12,886 nt of DNA from Botryococcus braunii. Taxonomy: Eukaryota; Chlorophyta; Trebouxiophyceae. Shown here in pieces: positions 6,838-12,886 of the stretch. A program made the translations under genes and the position numbers. The stretch covers positions 1 through 12,886 of the forward strand of contig KV908780.1 of NCBI GenBank assembly GCA_002005505.1. The letters run 5' to 3'. Numbering within the stretch: the first letter of the stretch is position 1; each line of letters opens with the position of its first letter. The notes beneath the pieces are model-generated. The model had not been told where the DNA came from. It worked only from the letters and a program-made list of their open reading frames with translations, and did no database searches.

Positions 6838-7325
6838 TGTAGTGAGGTGCCGCGTCAGCGCGACGCGTCTCACGTCCCTGCGCGTAGCATGTGCGCGTAA
6901 GCATAGTGTTCGTAATGGTGTGCGCGTAGTTCATGTTTCTTCGTGCCCTTTGGGATACGAGTAGATCTCGTTGTCCTTGTGTGTAGGAAAATGACTGTAA
7001 TATCCTAGTGGGTCTCCTCTTGTCATCCATATCGTTATGCTCGCGAGAGCATCTCGTAGAGGACGACGTAGCGGGATCCGCGCATAGGTGGACTAGGAAC
7101 TCGGGTGGTTATCATTTGTCTTTGGGTTTGCTGCTACGAGTGAGACATCTAGCATTCTCTACATTGTTCATTATATATTGTTCTTTGGAGACTCGGACGA
7201 CCTGCGTGAGGAGGGCTGCGAACTTGTAACGGATTGGAACTTCGATTTCTACCTTCGGTGTCACCCTTGCCTGAAACCCTTGCTTAGCTTGTTATAAATC
7301 TTAGTTACACGTCTCACTTCTTTAA
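6838..7325 (+). repeat. Chromovirus 3' LTR (about 488 bp)
   Basis: It starts TGTAGTGAGG just after the polypurine tract and ends near the TTTAA at 7321-7325, where similarity to the 5' LTR stops and copia-derived sequence begins. It is uninterrupted and preserves the empty TRIM site GATTG at 7232-7236. The right end is uncertain by a few bases. Confidence 0.87.
7171..7178 (+). promoter_or_regulatory. Candidate TATA box of the chromovirus LTR
   Basis: TTATATAT sits in an otherwise GC-balanced LTR about 60 bases upstream of the TRIM target site. If it is used, the TRIM in the 5' LTR lies in the transcribed leader. Confidence 0.4.
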
Positions 7326-7470
7326 AATGGTCCACTGCGTCATGCACATTGCTAACTCGAAGTCGAGTTTGACGATCAGATTCACATTTTGCATTAGCAA
7401 GCCTCCCTACAGCCTCATCACGTACATGCATTGCAACAGCATTGTCATCGCTACACTGATCAACAGCACT
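7326..7470 (+). repeat. 145-bp direct repeat, copy B (next to the chromovirus LTR)
   Basis: It matches 8098-8242 over 145 bases with four substitutions and no gaps. It begins exactly where chromovirus LTR similarity ends. It derives from the acidic part of the copia integrase-RT linker but here lies beyond the RT fragment, so it is out of place. Confidence 0.9.
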
Positions 7471-7490
7471 ACCCTGATCAACAGCACTAC
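7456..7490 (+). repeat. 17-bp tandem duplication at the repeat B/RT junction
   Basis: CTGATCAACAGCACTAC occurs at 7456-7472 and 7474-7490 (period 18). The first copy is the end of repeat B; the second touches the RT fragment. Short tandem copies at a breakpoint suggest slippage or template switching during the rearrangement. Confidence 0.85.
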
Positions 7491-8030
7491 TTCGTCCACA
7501 TCAATACCCTGAATTTGACGACATCCTTGTGCAACAAGACGAGCCTTGTACCTTATAACATTACCATGGGCATCGACTTTTACAGAATAGATCCAGTGAA
7601 CTGGGATGACTTTCTTTCCTCTGGGTCTTTCAGTGTACTCAAAGCACTCATGAGCATCGAGAGAGTTCTTCTCCTCGATCATGGCTTGTTCCCAAAACAC
7701 CCACTCATCAGACATTCGTGCCTCACGATAGTTACTTGGTACAGGAATCTTGCTAAATCTCACTCCTGCAGAACTAGCAAGGCAAGCACGTAGAAAAGCA
7801 ATACTGGCAGGTTCACTGGCATCCCCTCCTGAATCCCTGGTACGGAACACACATGAAGGCATCTCCCCACTGGGTTCTGCCCCATCTTGCTCATGCAAAA
7901 TGTCTCTAACAATCCTGGCAGATCCTGCCCATGGATTATCTGAGCTCTGCCTTGTGGCAGATGGCAGATTATCAAAGAATGCAACCTTGCCTCTGGATCT
8001 CATCTGACCCATACTCTCCGTGCTTCCTGA
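7491..8030 (-). pseudogene. pol: Copia reverse transcriptase, N-terminal fragment
   Basis: On the minus strand the frame reads a Ser-rich segment (GKVAFFDNLPSATRQSS), then the conserved start of the copia RT domain: NYREARMSDEWVFWEQAM, EEKNSLDAHECFEY, VHWIYSVKVDAHGNVIRYKARLVAQG and GIDVDE. Copia RTs normally continue with a motif like TFAPV and later the catalytic YVDD; here the match stops at 7491 and runs into the 145-bp repeat, then a stop at 7407. About 90 residues of RT homology remain and no catalytic Asp pair, so this piece cannot act as a polymerase. The frame differs from the upstream linker, so a shift lies near 8020-8060. Confidence 0.87.
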
Positions 8031-9171
8031 CTTCCGCTCTCATCTTCTCTCACAGCAGAAGCAGTTATCATCTCTTCATGTTCACATACCATCTCAGAAT
8101 GGTCCACTGCGTCATGCACATTGCTAACTCGAAGTCGAGTTTCACGATCAGAGTCACATTTTGCATTAGCAAGCCTCCCTACAGCCTCATCACGTACATG
8201 CATTGCAACAACATTGTCATCGCTACACTGATCACCAGCACTTGAATCACCCTCCACTGCAGAGTCATTGTCAACTCCAGTACCCCTCTCAGTACATTCA
8301 GCTTCCCTGCTTCCCCTACGTCTCCTGCTTCCCCTGGTTCCCTGGACGTTGTAATTCCCCCTTTTTCTGTACTGGTGTCATCCTGTACAGTAACGGTGGT
8401 AGGAGCTTCATCAGCAGCTTCGATCCCTGCCTGCTCTGTGATGTCACCAGACTTGGGTTGCTCTTTACGAGCATTTCGTTGCTGTAGACGCTCTGCACGT
8501 GTCAAAGCTCCAGGCTGCAGCTGGAAACGTGCCGTACCACCAAGCCAGGGGAATGCGCCCGGGGTGCGTGAAGTTGGAGACTTGGCCAGTGGTACTGCCA
8601 TGAGTCTCAGTCGGGCTATGGTGCGATTCCCTCCACTGGAGGTTGGTGCAGAGGTTCCATGCCTGGTAGCAGCATGCATGCGCCTGGGCACCTCACTGAC
8701 TCCAGGTGAGTGGCTTGAGGATGCTGGACTAGGCGCAGTTGAGCCAGGAGACCCCACTGGGGATGGCGCAGAGGGGGCGCAGGGTGCAGTGGGGTCGGAG
8801 TGCCTAGTGCGCGCAGGTGGTGCACAAGGTGCGCGGGGTGCATTGGGGTCTGGGTGCAGTCGGGCAGTTTGAGGGCGAGCTGGGGAGGGTTCATCGTCCT
8901 TCCTACTGTTGTCCTCCATGGGAATTGTTGCCTCAGTGGATGCAGGGGTTTCCAATTCCACAGGATTCAGGTCCTGGTCCAGGCTGGGTCCCGGTTGGGG
9001 TGAGGCTGGGTCCGGATCCAGGCTAGATCCAGGCTGGGTTGCAGATACAGGACCGGGCCCAGCAGCTTGCAGCACAATGGCAGACGCACCACTCTGGCTC
9101 TCCACAAAATGTACACTCGGAGACACCACTGTCCTACCAGGAAGTCGAACCTTGTACCCCTTGGTGTGTGG
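8031..9171 (-). pseudogene. pol: Copia integrase C-terminus and long integrase-RT linker
   Basis: After the TGA at 9172 the same frame continues KGYKVRLPGRTVVSPSVHFVE, the standard end of a copia integrase. It then gives a long low-complexity linker rich in Pro, Ala and Ser (about 9090-8640), including a near-duplicate of about 12 residues (PGSSLDPDPASP and QPGPSLDQDLNP) and repeated APCAP-type runs. A conserved-looking basic segment follows (near 8600-8460: GALTRAERLQQRNARKEQ). Below about 8290 a different frame gives an acidic segment (EGDSSAGDQCSDDN onward) that looks like genuine coding, so an indel lies between 8250 and 8370, perhaps in the AAAAAGGGGG-type run. The 145-bp repeat copy A (8098-8242) is part of this acidic segment. 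Function beyond a spacer is unknown. Confidence 0.75.
8098..8242 (+). repeat. 145-bp direct repeat, copy A (in the copia linker)
   Basis: This copy is in its expected place within the copia linker reading frame and continues into copia sequence on both sides, so it is probably the original. Against copy B it differs at four positions. Confidence 0.9.
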
Positions 9172-9771
9172 TCAGTATCCCACAAACATACCTGCCTCAG
9201 ACTGTGCACCTAAAGATGACACCTGGTGTTTGGCATGTTTCACGTATGCCAAACAGCCCCACTTGCGCAAATGGGACAGATCAGGGACAGAGCCAGTGAA
9301 CATTTCAAATGGGGTTTCCTCCTGACCAGAGACTGGCATCACATTATGTAAATATGCAGCAGTAAGCATTGCATCCACCCAAAGACTCTCATCTGCTTGA
9401 ACACCCAACAGCAATGTTCTGGCCTTCTCTTTCAATGTTCGATTCATTCTCTCAGCAACTCCATTCTGCTGTGGAGTATACGCGGCAGATGTCTCAGTGT
9501 GAATGCCATTCTCTGTACAGAACCCATGAAACATTTTATTCAAGAACTCTGTGCCCCTGTCAATCCTAACCGCCTTAACCTTGGATTCTGTCTGTCTCTC
9601 CCAGTATGTAATAGTGTCTGTCAAATGAGATGCAATGGGAGCCTTGCTAGTGACTGGTAACAGTGAAACGAAATTAGACAACTCATCCACTACTGTGACA
9701 GAAAACGTTTCCCCTTCAACGCCAAGAGTTGACATGGCACCAACCGTATCCGCATGTATTCGATGCAGTAC
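9172..9771 (-). pseudogene. pol: Copia integrase catalytic core
   Basis: The minus-strand frame gives LHRIHADTVGAM (first catalytic Asp), then VTVVDELSNFVSLLPV, then KAVRIDRGTEFLN with the second Asp, then TPQQNGVAERMNRTL with the catalytic Glu. There are 35 residues between the second and third, so D-D-35-E is intact. It continues through WVDAMLTAAYLHN, PFEMFTG and LRKWGCLAYV, typical of copia integrases. The segment is bounded by in-frame TGA codons at 9772-9774 and 9172-9174. Both interrupt sequence that plainly continues in the same frame, so they are nonsense changes. The core itself has no internal break. Confidence 0.9.
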
Positions 9772-10230
9772 TCAAGGCGGCTCATGTGAACTTGGCTTGA
9801 AAGACGGTTTACACTGCTTTCCCCAAACACAAGGGTCACAGTGAGTATCGCACTTTGAACAAGGAAGAAGGGACACAGGTATCCCAGTACACAACTCCTC
9901 CCTGCTCAAACGCTCTGTGGCTGTCTTCCCAGGATGCCCTAACCTCTCATGCCAAAGTTTTCGCAACTTGCAGTTATGTGCAGGTTTGTGCGCAGCATGA
10001 TGTGCAGACATAGGGTTCACACACACTTGACTAGCCACTTGATATTTGGTGGGATAAATTCCCCTCAGAACATACAACCCATATCTTTCTACAATGCTGC
10101 ACTCCCAACCCATGAGTCCCACCAGACTGCTGTAGGTCCCATTCTCACGTGGAACAAATTGAATACCATCCCTTACCCCAGCTGATACAGACGAGATTGT
10201 GCTGGCCTGTGGAACACATTGTACATTATG
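9772..10230 (-). pseudogene. pol: Copia protease C-terminus and GAG-pre-integrase zinc domain
   Basis: The frame starts within LHNVQCVPQAS, the usual segment after the copia protease, and runs through YSSLVGLMGWECSIVERYGLYVLRG. It then gives LWHERLGHPGKTA with the two His ligands, and CDPCVWGKQCK with the two Cys ligands, of the HHCC zinc domain found at the start of copia integrases. The preceding protease lies in another frame, so a small indel lies near 10225. The frame is the same as the integrase core and is separated from it only by the TGA at 9772-9774. Confidence 0.88.
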
Positions 10231-11033
10231 GAGCCACAGTGCTCTTCTGCATTCACCAGACACACACTCCCACTAGCAATGATGGAACCATGAGACTCTG
10301 ATGTAGCCAACTGCAATTGACGTGGTTCTGTGTACACCGTGGGGTTCTGCAATACACCAAAGTCATTAACCAGGTGGACAGTAGCACCAGAGTCCACAAG
10401 CCAATCCTCGCACGAGTGCCCTATCCCACCACTCTGTAATACATTAAACGACACACTGGGAAGTGAGATAGGAACGGCTTCTGCGTTTTTAGGACATGGA
10501 ACATGGGTACTGTTGGATGCAGAGGGAACACTTGGCAGTGAGCGCTTACTTCTATCGCCAGCTTGCTCCTCTCCAGTATCCTTTTTCCATTTTGTGCACT
10601 CCTTGCTGATGTGTCCACGGCTCCCACACTCCCAGCACCTGACTTTTCGTGACCTCTTTCTGTCTTGCTCTGACTGGTCTGCATCAGAGTCCTGGGACTT
10701 TGGGAGGACTGCCGCTGCCTTGGGAAGAGGTCGAGGGAGCTGGTCATTGAAGCCAGCACCATAGGCATGGCTCTGCAGGATTTTTACCACATCTTCTGAG
10801 GAGCGCCCGCAACAATGCCCATAGAGTGCTCCTTTGAACTGTGCTAGCTCAGTGGGGAGACAATCCACAATAGCATTAGTGACATCTTCGGGGTCAATGG
10901 AGTGGGAGTTGTCCAGGAGGTTCTGGAAAAGTATGAATTTTTTCATGACAAATGTCTCGAACGTCTCCTCCCTGGTCATGTGCTCTGTTTTAAGTGTATG
11001 TAGCCACTGGCGGTTAACAGACTTGTTGTGTCC
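10231..11033 (-). pseudogene. gag-pol: Copia Gag C-terminal half and aspartic protease
   Basis: This is the same frame as the Gag N-terminal piece, after an in-frame TGA. It contains the UBN2-type Gag segment (MTREETFETFVMKKFILFQNLL onward, with LPTELAQFKGAL), a basic region, and a CCHC knuckle, CWECGSRGHISKEC (10596-10637), for RNA binding. The protease follows with WLVDSGATVHLV (DSGA at 10383-10394). Gag and protease are therefore in one frame, as in single-ORF copia elements. The frame is lost near 10225, where the match moves to the next piece. Confidence 0.9.
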
Positions 11034-11441
11034 TCAAGTGAATTTAATGGCTATGTATAACAGGGCATCAAAGGCAGAAGGCTTCATTGTCAACATAGGA
11101 CTCCACTCCACTGGGACACTGCTGGTGATCAGCATCATGGCAGCAGCATTTGCTCTTCTGAATGGCAGGGGTTTCTGAAAGGCCTCCGTACACTCCTTAT
11201 GGATAGCTGCAGTGGTCAGATCATAAACCCAGGACTTGAAATTCCACCCATCCTTTAATAAGGGATGGGCTACCTTAACATTTGTTGTTGATGGCTTTGT
11301 TGTGTCCTCGTGCAGTAAGGCTGTCAGTATCGAAACCACTGGGAGTGCTGTCTTCTCCTGTTCTGTGGGTTGAGCACCCAGACTTACAGGAGGCTGTTGG
11401 TTCTGCTGGTCCATTGGAGATGATTCCGCAGACTGGGTCAT
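11034..11441 (-). pseudogene. gag: Copia Gag N-terminal piece, ending at an in-frame TGA
   Basis: The likely start is the ATG at 11439-11441 (MTQSAESSP). An N-terminal Gln/Pro-rich stretch leads into KDGWNFKSWVYDLTTAAI, a typical copia Gag motif (W-x-x-W-x-x-x-[LI]), and AAMMLITSSVPVEW. The frame meets TGA at 11034-11036, but GHNKSVNRQWLHTL and the rest of Gag follow in the same frame. The TGA is therefore a nonsense change. A 16-bp copy of the LTR terminus ends two bases upstream of this ATG. Confidence 0.85.
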
Positions 11442-11443
11442 AG

Positions 11444-11459
11444 TGTGAAAGGTTATGGG
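11444..11459 (+). repeat. 16-bp copy of the copia LTR terminus beside the gag ATG
   Basis: TGTGAAAGGTTATGGG here is identical to 11593-11608, the end of the proposed LTR. On the minus strand it ends two bases before the gag ATG. Confidence 0.85.
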
Positions 11460-11577
11460 TTTCTGCAAGCCTGGGTCACTTTGCAGATATGAATCGTTTT
11501 GGATATGACGTGCAGCAGGTATTCAAGGCGGACTCCTCGTACTCTGCAATCTTGGCTTCGGCGTAGCTCGATGGGCA

Positions 11578-11591
11578 GGTGGACCCATAAT
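11578..11591 (-). promoter_or_regulatory. Candidate copia primer-binding site for a half-tRNA (initiator Met anticodon region)
   Basis: The minus strand reads ATTATGGGTCCACC next to the proposed LTR end. Its complement, GGTGGACCCATAAT, closely matches the anticodon stem-loop of plant-type initiator Met tRNA (GGTGGGCCCATAAC). Some Pseudoviridae prime from a tRNA cleaved in this loop (established for Drosophila copia). The match to this host's tRNA is unverified. Confidence 0.6.
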
Positions 11592-11608
11592 CTGTGAAAG
11601 GTTATGGG
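11584..11608 (-). other. U5-primer-site stem-loop of the copia element
   Basis: TTATGGG in the primer site pairs perfectly with CCCATAA at the LTR end (7-bp stem, 11-nt loop), spanning the LTR boundary. Similar U5-PBS stems occur in retroelements. Confidence 0.6.
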
Positions 11609-11983
11609 CAGAGAGAACACCTGTAAAGTCCGCAAAGGATTTGTCAATGCACTGTAGAGGTTTCGTAAGTCAGACCTCGACACACCCTTTGGCGCGACTG
11701 ATACAGGTTCGACAGGAGCGCCTTCCGTTGCGGCAACCAAAAAACAAGTACGACTGTCTCAAAGACAAATCAAATATGCAAGAGCAAGCTTCAATTTGCA
11801 TCAAACACACAGAATTTCCAGTCCGTGGCTCAGGATTCGGCCAACCAAACGAATGCTTACATGGGACATCATTACTGCTTGCCCTACTGGCACATTCTCA
11901 TATACGGATGAATTGCGTCTCACATCTTCTGGTTTCACAGCATCGTCTCAGAAATGTTCTGTGCCGGACCTGAGTCCGGCACA
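11593..11983 (-). repeat. Proposed copia 5' LTR (about 391 bp; outer end uncertain)
   Basis: On the minus strand it would start TGTGCCGGAC (11983) and end CCTTTCACA (11593), giving TGTG/CACA termini next to the primer site. An alternative outer end is TGTTGACTC at about 12030, a more familiar copia LTR start. No second LTR is present to settle it. A TATATG on the minus strand (near 11904-11899) is a possible TATA box. The 95-residue ORF overlapping this region has no recognisable domain. Confidence 0.5.
11960..11983. other. 10-bp perfect stem-loop at the proposed outer edge of the copia LTR
   Basis: TGTGCCGGAC, a 4-base loop CTGA, then GTCCGGCACA. It could be a strong RNA hairpin or a remnant of LTR edge structure. 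Function is unknown. Confidence 0.65.
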
Positions 11984-12386
11984 CTCGTTCCCTTGACGAC
12001 CAAACAGCACACCTTTGCGAGAGTCAACAAAATATCTAACCACATAGGAGTTATCTCATTAAATCGCAACTACATTTTTTGTAGGTAATGACCTAGATCA
12101 TGTACTTACTTAGGGAGCATTACTGTTGGACTTATTCACAGGTATTCTTCTGACTCATCCTAGGCAAAACAGTCGTGCATGCCAGGCTGCCCTGGACGGC
12201 ACGACACTGTTGTGCCTTAGGTGTAAACTACTGCATATGTCTCCCAGCTAGTCCTAGGAACTTGGCTGTGAAGCGACATAATTCCTTGACAGACTTCAGT
12301 CTTCCTCACGTAACTTCACGAAGAGGTTAGGACAACTTTGCATTGACTCACACAGCATCGTGGCACTCAGTGGAATTTGTTTTTGG
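11984..12386. other. Stretch without a recognisable gene
   Basis: I see no coding frame, RNA gene or repeat copy here that I can support. One imperfect inverted repeat is present: GGCACGACA-C-TGTTGTGCC (12198-12216), with one mismatch. Confidence 0.5.
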
Positions 12387-12410
12387 GACCTCGAATACGT
12401 ATTCGAGGTC
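12387..12410. repeat. Perfect 24-bp palindrome
   Basis: The 12-base arm GACCTCGAATAC is followed at once by its exact reverse complement, with no spacer and no mismatch. It is not part of any feature I recognise. Confidence 0.9.
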
Positions 12411-12474
12411 AGTCAAACTAATTCTTAGGCAGCCACATCAGTGTGTTTAGTTACACTGGCAGGACGAGTTTTGC

Positions 12475-12886
12475 CTGAAAAGGTCTGAATCGTCCTGGAA
12501 AGTTCCTGGAAGTATCCCAAAAACATCCTGGATGATGTAGGTGTGGAAAAGATACCGAGAAACCTGGAATGTTACTGAAAGTATGGCAGAAATATCCCAA
12601 GATATTTCCCAGTATGTTTTCAGGTCTATTACAGTACGTTTTTGGGATGGTTTAAGGACCATTTCGTACAGAAGTCCCGAAAATGATCTGAGCGGCACTG
12701 GGTACCTTCTAGGATGTCCTAGACAGCTATGTCCCGGTTCACGGGAAGTCTGGAACATTTTCGGATCGTTTCCAGGACATCCCGAGAGGTCCTAAGGAGA
12801 AGATCCTAGGATAGTTTTGTGATGTCCTTGGATCGTTTTCAGGATCTTTCTGGGATAAGTTCAAGTAAGATCCTAGGATAGTTTGT
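12475..12886. repeat. Degenerate repeat rich in short inverted repeats, running off the window
   Basis: Variants of CCTGGAA, GGATCGTTT(T/C)CAGGA and TCCTAGGA recur. An exact 18-bp copy, AAGATCCTAGGATAGTTT, occurs at 12800-12817 and 12867-12884 (period 67). Inverted repeats include GAAATATC/GATATTTC (12589-12608), TCTAGGA/TCCTAGA (12708-12723) and TCCCG/CGGGA (about 12731-12745). The ORFs here have low-complexity, gene-unlike translations. It may be an old satellite or the edge of another repeat. Confidence 0.5.

Larger units (their letters stand above)
1..7325 (+). mobile_element. Ty3/gypsy chromovirus LTR retrotransposon (5' end truncated by the window)
   Basis: The domain order is gag (CCHC knuckle), aspartic protease, reverse transcriptase, RNase H, integrase (HHCC, D-D-35-E, GPF module) and chromodomain, flanked by matching LTR sequence at 1-800 (interrupted) and 6838-7325. 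RT before integrase defines Ty3/gypsy; the chromodomain after integrase defines a chromovirus. A primer site follows the 5' LTR and a polypurine tract precedes the 3' LTR. The first roughly 110 bases of the 5' LTR lie outside the window. The coding region has frame changes near 880-940, 1960-2430, 3925, 4490-4690, 5940 and 6110, plus one in-frame TAG at 4368. As written it is not autonomous, though the LTR tails are almost identical, which implies a recent insertion. Confidence 0.93.
7326..11983 (-). mobile_element. Ty1/copia LTR retrotransposon, decayed and truncated in reverse transcriptase
   Basis: Read on the minus strand the order is LTR (11983-11593), primer site, gag with CCHC, protease, GAG-pre-integrase, integrase core, linker, RT. 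Integrase before RT defines Ty1/copia. The element is broken by in-frame TGA codons at 11034, 9772 and 9172 and by frame changes near 10225, 8250-8370 and 8020-8060. RT stops after about 90 recognisable residues, before the catalytic YVDD region. RNase H and the 3' LTR are absent. The left end abuts the chromovirus LTR through a duplicated 145-bp piece. Confidence 0.92.

Noticed and set aside
7326..8242. The 145-bp repeats as LTRs or target-site duplications
   Set aside because: They lie inside the copia coding linker, lack TG/CA ends, and are far longer than the 5-bp duplications of LTR elements.
9172..11036. TGA used as a sense codon, because three in-frame TGA codons interrupt the copia frame
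   Set aside because: The chromovirus coding pieces, well over 1,000 codons, contain no in-frame TGA, and TGG is used normally for Trp. The copia element is decayed in other ways too.
11453..11740. 95-residue minus-strand ORF as a host exon or extra gene
   Set aside because: It straddles the proposed copia LTR end, primer site and leader, and shows no recognisable domain.
12447..12795. Overlapping ORFs on both strands near the right edge
   Set aside because: They lie in a degenerate repeat; open frames on both strands there reflect repeat composition, and neither translation resembles a protein family.

Overview
The window is a nest of LTR retrotransposons from a eukaryotic genome. I see no intact host gene. 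The host cannot be named from this sequence. Both large elements carry primer sites that look matched to an initiator-methionine tRNA with A1:U72, and the elements are of plant/algal-type families, so an alga or plant-lineage genome is my best guess, held weakly.

Layout. Positions 1 to about 7325 hold a plus-strand Ty3/gypsy element of the chromovirus type: a 5' LTR truncated by the window start, gag with a CCHC knuckle, protease, reverse transcriptase, RNase H, integrase with a C-terminal chromodomain, a structured 3' untranslated stretch, a polypurine tract and a 3' LTR. Its reading frame is broken by several one- or two-base shifts and one in-frame TAG. A second, tiny element (244-706, 463 bp) sits inside its 5' LTR. 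This is a TRIM-like miniature LTR retrotransposon with 147/151-bp LTRs, a primer-binding site, a polypurine tract and a perfect 5-bp target duplication (GATTG). Its LTRs carry a tRNA-like A-box/B-box segment, and its priming signals nearly match those of the chromovirus that surrounds it.

From 7326 to about 11983 lies a minus-strand Ty1/copia element, read right to left: 5' LTR, half-tRNA-type primer site, gag with CCHC knuckle, protease, GAG-pre-integrase, integrase core, a long proline-rich linker, and only the first part of reverse transcriptase. It has three in-frame TGA codons and several frameshifts. The RT end is joined to a second, slightly diverged copy of a 145-bp piece of the element's own linker, which then abuts the chromovirus 3' LTR. 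The rest of RT and RNase H and the copia 3' LTR are not in the window.

From about 11984 to the end there is no recognisable gene. This stretch contains a perfect 24-bp palindrome (12387-12410) and a degenerate tandem/inverted repeat that runs off the right edge.

Inferred order of events: copia insertion, then arrival or rearrangement of the chromovirus in it, then TRIM insertion into the chromovirus 5' LTR. The 3' LTR still preserves the empty TRIM target site. The first ~340 bases differ from their partner copies almost only by small deletions, which suggests low-quality consensus there and bears on how far the breaks elsewhere should be trusted.
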